Both the position numbers and the translations under genes were made by a program. Below, one piece after another: positions 5,245 to 7,077 of a DNA stretch of 7,077 nt. Below the pieces are notes generated by a model. That model saw only the letters and a list, made by a program, of their open reading frames with translations, made no database searches and was not told the DNA's origin. Source of the DNA: Peptococcaceae bacterium BRH_c23 (lineage in GTDB: Bacteria > Bacillota_B > Desulfitobacteriia > Desulfitobacteriales > Desulfitobacteriaceae); assembly GCA_000961805.1 (NCBI GenBank), contig LADV01000273.1:1-7077 (forward strand). Reading direction: 5' to 3'. How positions within the stretch are numbered: the stretch's first letter is position 1; each line of letters opens with the position of its first letter.

Positions 5245-5546
5245 ATGGCTTTGAAACAATCAAAGGTTCAGGTGAACATACCAAACGATTTTGTGGCAAT
5301 TGTTAATAGTTTAGGGGTCGGGACTTCGTTGGATGACAGGATCAGACTGTCTCTTGCTATAGGGCTTTTGGCAAGCAAGGCCGCCTCGTTAGCCCAAGCA
5401 GCGCAACTTTCAGGGCGGTCACTGTTAGATTTTATGGAGATTTGAAAAGCCGAGGATTGCATTGGGGCGAGTATACGGAAGAGCAGCAATCCCAGGATGA
5501 TGAGTCTCTTAGAAAGTTACTGGATGAAATGGGAGCTGTAAAATGA
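5245..5546 (+). pseudogene. UPF0175 family antitoxin, frameshifted
   Basis: The start is ATG 5245, eight bases after AGGGAG (5231-5236); the ATG at 5239 is too close to the site. The first frame gives a UPF0175 fold: VQVNIPNDFVAIVNSLGV, then IRLSLAIGLLASKAASLAQA and AAQLSGRSLLDFMEI, with the helix-turn-helix-like AAQLSGRSLLDFM motif, and stops at 5443-5445. The missing C terminus continues in the -1 frame from about 5439: DLKSRGLHWGEYTEEQQSQD and on to a stop at 5544-5546. Removing two bases (GAGATTTG to GATTTG) or adding one near 5438 restores a protein of about 99 residues. UPF0175 proteins are the antitoxin or regulator partner of DUF3368 PIN-like toxins, and that toxin's remains follow immediately. 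The gene is probably inactive, although a frame change of this kind could also be a sequencing error. Confidence 0.75.
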
Positions 5547-5672
5547 TTAGGGTTGTTTGCAATTACAGGGAAAATTATTAAGGTCCGCCCATATCTCGAC
5601 GATTTGGTGCAGAGCGGCTACAGGATATCAAAAAAATTGTATGATAGTACGTTGGAAAGAGCAGGAGAAGAT
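5543..5672 (+). pseudogene. C-terminal stub of a DUF3368 (PIN-like) toxin
   Basis: The frame from 5547 reads LGLFAITGKIIKVRPYLDDL and then VQSGYRISKKLYDSTLERAG, which matches the last 40 or so residues of DUF3368, the PIN-like ribonuclease partner of UPF0175 (family pattern: ...KV.PLLD.L...G.RIS..LY...L..AGE). The family is about 150-160 residues, so the N-terminal two-thirds with the metal-binding aspartates is gone. An ATG at 5543 overlapping the antitoxin stop (ATGA) is in another frame and probably represents the original toxin start. This means an internal deletion joined the toxin start to its tail. The natural stop is also missing: palindrome B begins two bases after the last recognisable codon, and the frame reads on through it to 5864. 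The product would have no nuclease activity. Confidence 0.7.
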
Positions 5673-5673
5673 A

Positions 5674-5724
5674 CAAAGGGACAGGCAATTTGTTTCATGG
5701 AGAAACAATCTACCTGTCCCTTTG
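5674..5724. repeat. REP-like palindrome B
   Basis: The outer arms CAAAGGGACAGG (5674-5685) and CCTGTCCCTTTG (5713-5724) pair perfectly. On the same centre, TTGTTTC (5690-5696) pairs with GAAACAA (5702-5708) around a five-base loop, with a four-base internal bulge on each side. It shares the CCTGTCCC core with palindrome A, but the core faces the other way relative to the centre. It sits exactly between the toxin stub and the end of the nitroreductase remnant, 22 bases before the latter's stop. Confidence 0.8.
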
Positions 5725-5746
5725 AATGTCGATGGATGTGTGAATG

Positions 5747-6160
5747 TCAGAAGGTTTCATACCAAACAGTGCTTTCAAGATTCTTGCGTAATGTGATGTG
5801 TCGATCTGGAGAAAGTGGTTCAGAATCGGCATACCCAATCGCTAGAATATTTACTGGTTCATAGTTGTCCGGTATATTAAATTCAGTTAGTATTACTTTA
5901 GCATCGAAATAACAGATCCAACACGTCCCCAGACCCAATTCTGTCGCCTGCAACATCATATGATCCGTTACAATACTAGCATCAATATCAGCGATATCTT
6001 TTCCGTCCTGCGGCCTTTTCCACGAAACACTATGGTCAGCACAGATGATCAGCGCAAGGGGCGCGCCGTAGACCTTAGCACCCTTTCAGACAATAAGATT
6101 AGGTTTAAACTTCTCCTCGAATGATTTCTCTAAATACCTTTTACTTAGCTTATTATTGAC
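5747..6160 (-). pseudogene. Nitroreductase family protein, 5' truncated with internal stop
   Basis: On the - strand the frame shows the C-terminal half of an FMN-dependent nitroreductase: VYGAPLALIICADHSVSW, DGKDIADIDASIVTDHMMLQ, ATELGLGTCWICYFDAK, then NIPDNYEPVNILAIGYAD and a stop at 5747-5749. The motif ATELGLGTCW is diagnostic of the family. An in-frame TGA at 6086-6088 interrupts it, with coding-like sequence continuing upstream (KSFEEKFKPNLIV) to another stop at 6161-6163. The FMN-binding N-terminal part (usually starting with a SxR motif) is absent between there and the permease promoter region. Internal methionines near 5959 have no ribosome site. Nitroreductases reduce quinones or nitroaromatics with NAD(P)H, but this copy should be inactive. 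Confidence 0.8.
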
Positions 6161-6163
6161 TCA

Positions 6164-6310
6164 GGCAGTGTGAAAAATACCATATTAATATAACCTGGTT
6201 ATGCAAACACAAGGTAGTCATAGCACTTTATAAGTCCTAACTAGTATTTATTTTTAAAGGACATTATGTTACAGTTATAAATGTTTTTATTTTAGCAAAA
6301 TATATAGCTA
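6164..6310. other. Non-coding leader region of the permease
   Basis: AT-rich stretch between the nitroreductase remnant and the permease. I see no gene. Possible -10 boxes occur (TATAAG near 6226, TATAAA near 6275), but none has a convincing -35 partner, so no promoter is called. A weak GTCCT...AGGAC inverted repeat (about 6233-6262) is present. Confidence 0.4.
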
Positions 6311-6323
6311 GCGAGGAGATTGA

Positions 6324-7077
6324 ATGATGGAAAACGGATTAGAGAAAAAATACGGACTTTTAACTGCTATAGCAATGGTTATTGGCATTGTCATTGGCAG
6401 CGGCGTATTTTTCAAAGCGGAGAAGGTTTTAACGGCTACTGGAGGTGATCTTCCACAGGGTATCTTGGCCTGGAGCATTGGCGGAATCATAATGATGGTC
6501 TGTGCCTATGTATTCGCAACGATGGCCACCCGATATGAGAAAGTGAATGGTATTGTTGATTATGCTGAAGTTGCTCTAGGCAGTAAGTACGGTTATTTTA
6601 TTGGTTGGTTCATGGCCGCTATTTATTATCCAACGCTCACCTCTGTACTGGCATGGGTATCTGCTAGATACACTTGTGTGTTGCTGGGATGGGATATTGC
6701 GGGTAGTGAAGCAATGGCGATCTCTGGGTTTTTCCTGGTCGGGAGCTTTGCTTTAAACGCGCTTTCACCAAAGCTTGCCGGTAAGTTCCAAGTCTCGACG
6801 ACGATCATCAAGATTGTCCCTCTTGCTCTAATGGCAGTTGTCGGAATCATCGTCGGACTAAGCAATGGCATCTTAGTAAGTAATTTCACGAGTGGTGCGA
6901 TTGCTGATGTGACGAGTGCCAACCCGCTTTTCACAGCAGTTGTTGCTACTGCTTTCGCATACGAAGGATGGATTATTGCCACCAGTATCAATGCTGAATT
7001 GAAGGATGCTAAGAGAAACCTGCCCTTGGCACTTACCTTTGGAACAATGTTTGTTGCGCTCTTATACATTCTGTACT
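6324..7077 (+). CDS. APC-family amino acid permease, 3' end outside window
   Basis: Cytoplasmic-membrane transporter of the amino acid-polyamine-organocation superfamily, most like the LAT/SteT branch of amino acid exchangers or importers. The start is ATG 6324 or 6327 (adjacent codons) behind GAGGAG at 6313-6318; spacings of 5 and 8 bases are both acceptable. The 251 visible residues hold TM1 with the substrate-binding GIVIGSGVFF (21-30), followed by hydrophobic segments near 46-66, 90-113, 131-148, 160-180 and 202-222. TM6 and its loop read FAYEGWIIATSINAELKDAK then RNLP, matching the family's F-(A/S)-Y-D-G-W ... E-(L/I)-K-x-(A/P)-x-R-x-(L/I)-P signature, with E for D. The full protein should be about 430-450 residues, so just over half is seen. 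The frame is intact, unlike the neighbouring genes upstream. The substrate cannot be predicted. Confidence 0.9.
   Translation, partial: MMENGLEKKYGLLTAIAMVIGIVIGSGVFFKAEKVLTATGGDLPQGILAWSIGGIIMMVCAYVFATMATRYEKVNGIVDYAEVALGSKYGYFIGWFMAAIYYPTLTSVLAWVSARYTCVLLGWDIAGSEAMAISGFFLVGSFALNALSPKLAGKFQVSTTIIKIVPLALMAVVGIIVGLSNGILVSNFTSGAIADVTSANPLFTAVVATAFAYEGWIIATSINAELKDAKRNLPLALTFGTMFVALLYILY

Noticed and set aside
5439..5445. Programmed frameshift in the UPF0175 gene.
   Set aside because: There is no slippery heptamer with a downstream structure, the toxin next to it is also broken, and related genes are normally read in one frame.
5553..5864. A single 103-residue protein over the toxin stub, palindrome B and the nitroreductase region.
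   Set aside because: Only the first 41 residues resemble a family; the rest is palindrome plus the antisense of the nitroreductase remnant.
6040..6100. The in-frame TGA of the nitroreductase remnant could be a selenocysteine codon; a weak stem (GGGTGC with GCGCCC) follows it on the - strand.
   Set aside because: The gene also lacks its N-terminal half and a start, no nitroreductase with Sec at this place is known to me, and the stem is short and has a G-T pair. Ordinary decay explains it better.
6626..7069. Long - strand ORFs opposite the permease and alcohol dehydrogenase.
   Set aside because: They are antisense shadows of strongly recognisable genes and have low-complexity, non-family translations.

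Overview
The window looks like a chromosomal segment of a low-to-mid GC anaerobic Firmicute, probably a Clostridia/Peptococcaceae-type organism. This is inferred from the strong AGGAGG-type ribosome sites, TTG/GTG starts, Bacillus/Clostridia-type hairpin-plus-T terminators and the gene families present (DUF3231, iron-dependent alcohol dehydrogenase, UPF0175/DUF3368 pair). No species can be fixed from the sequence alone.

Layout. (1) Positions 1-2419 are an intact operon on the + strand: two tandem paralogous DUF3231 proteins (the first cut by the window edge), then an iron-containing alcohol dehydrogenase with an unusual C-terminal extension, closed by a strong intrinsic terminator. (2) Positions 2420-2830 hold no intact gene. 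They contain an 11-bp inverted repeat, a small hairpin, and on the - strand the remains of a protein ending in a SEC-C zinc motif. (3) Positions 2834-3444 carry one complete - strand gene for a ferritin-like four-helix protein with its own promoter and a TTG start. (4) Positions 3450-4190 are mostly non-coding: a doubtful small ORF, repeated GCACCCCC motifs, a long perfect AT-rich palindrome, two terminator-like hairpins, and a phased array of TCGTTAAAA repeats that looks like a binding-site array or a mobile-element end. (5) Positions 4192-6160 are a graveyard of broken genes. They include a frameshifted and C-terminally cut PD-(D/E)XK nuclease-like gene, a frameshifted UPF0175 antitoxin followed by only the C-terminal stub of its DUF3368 (PIN-like) toxin, and a 5'-truncated nitroreductase with an internal stop. 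Two REP-like palindromes sharing a CCTGTCCC core lie exactly at the edges of this debris. (6) Positions 6324-7077 are the intact N-terminal part of an APC-family amino acid permease that runs off the window.

Functionally, only the DUF3231/alcohol dehydrogenase operon, the ferritin-like gene and the permease look alive. The middle is best read as an accessory hot spot where small cargo genes (toxin-antitoxin, nuclease, nitroreductase) landed and decayed, with palindromic repeats marking the break points. I do not see a complete new system. The most interesting leads are the repeat array with its neighbouring palindrome, the decayed nuclease family, and the conserved-looking DUF3231-DUF3231-ADH cluster.
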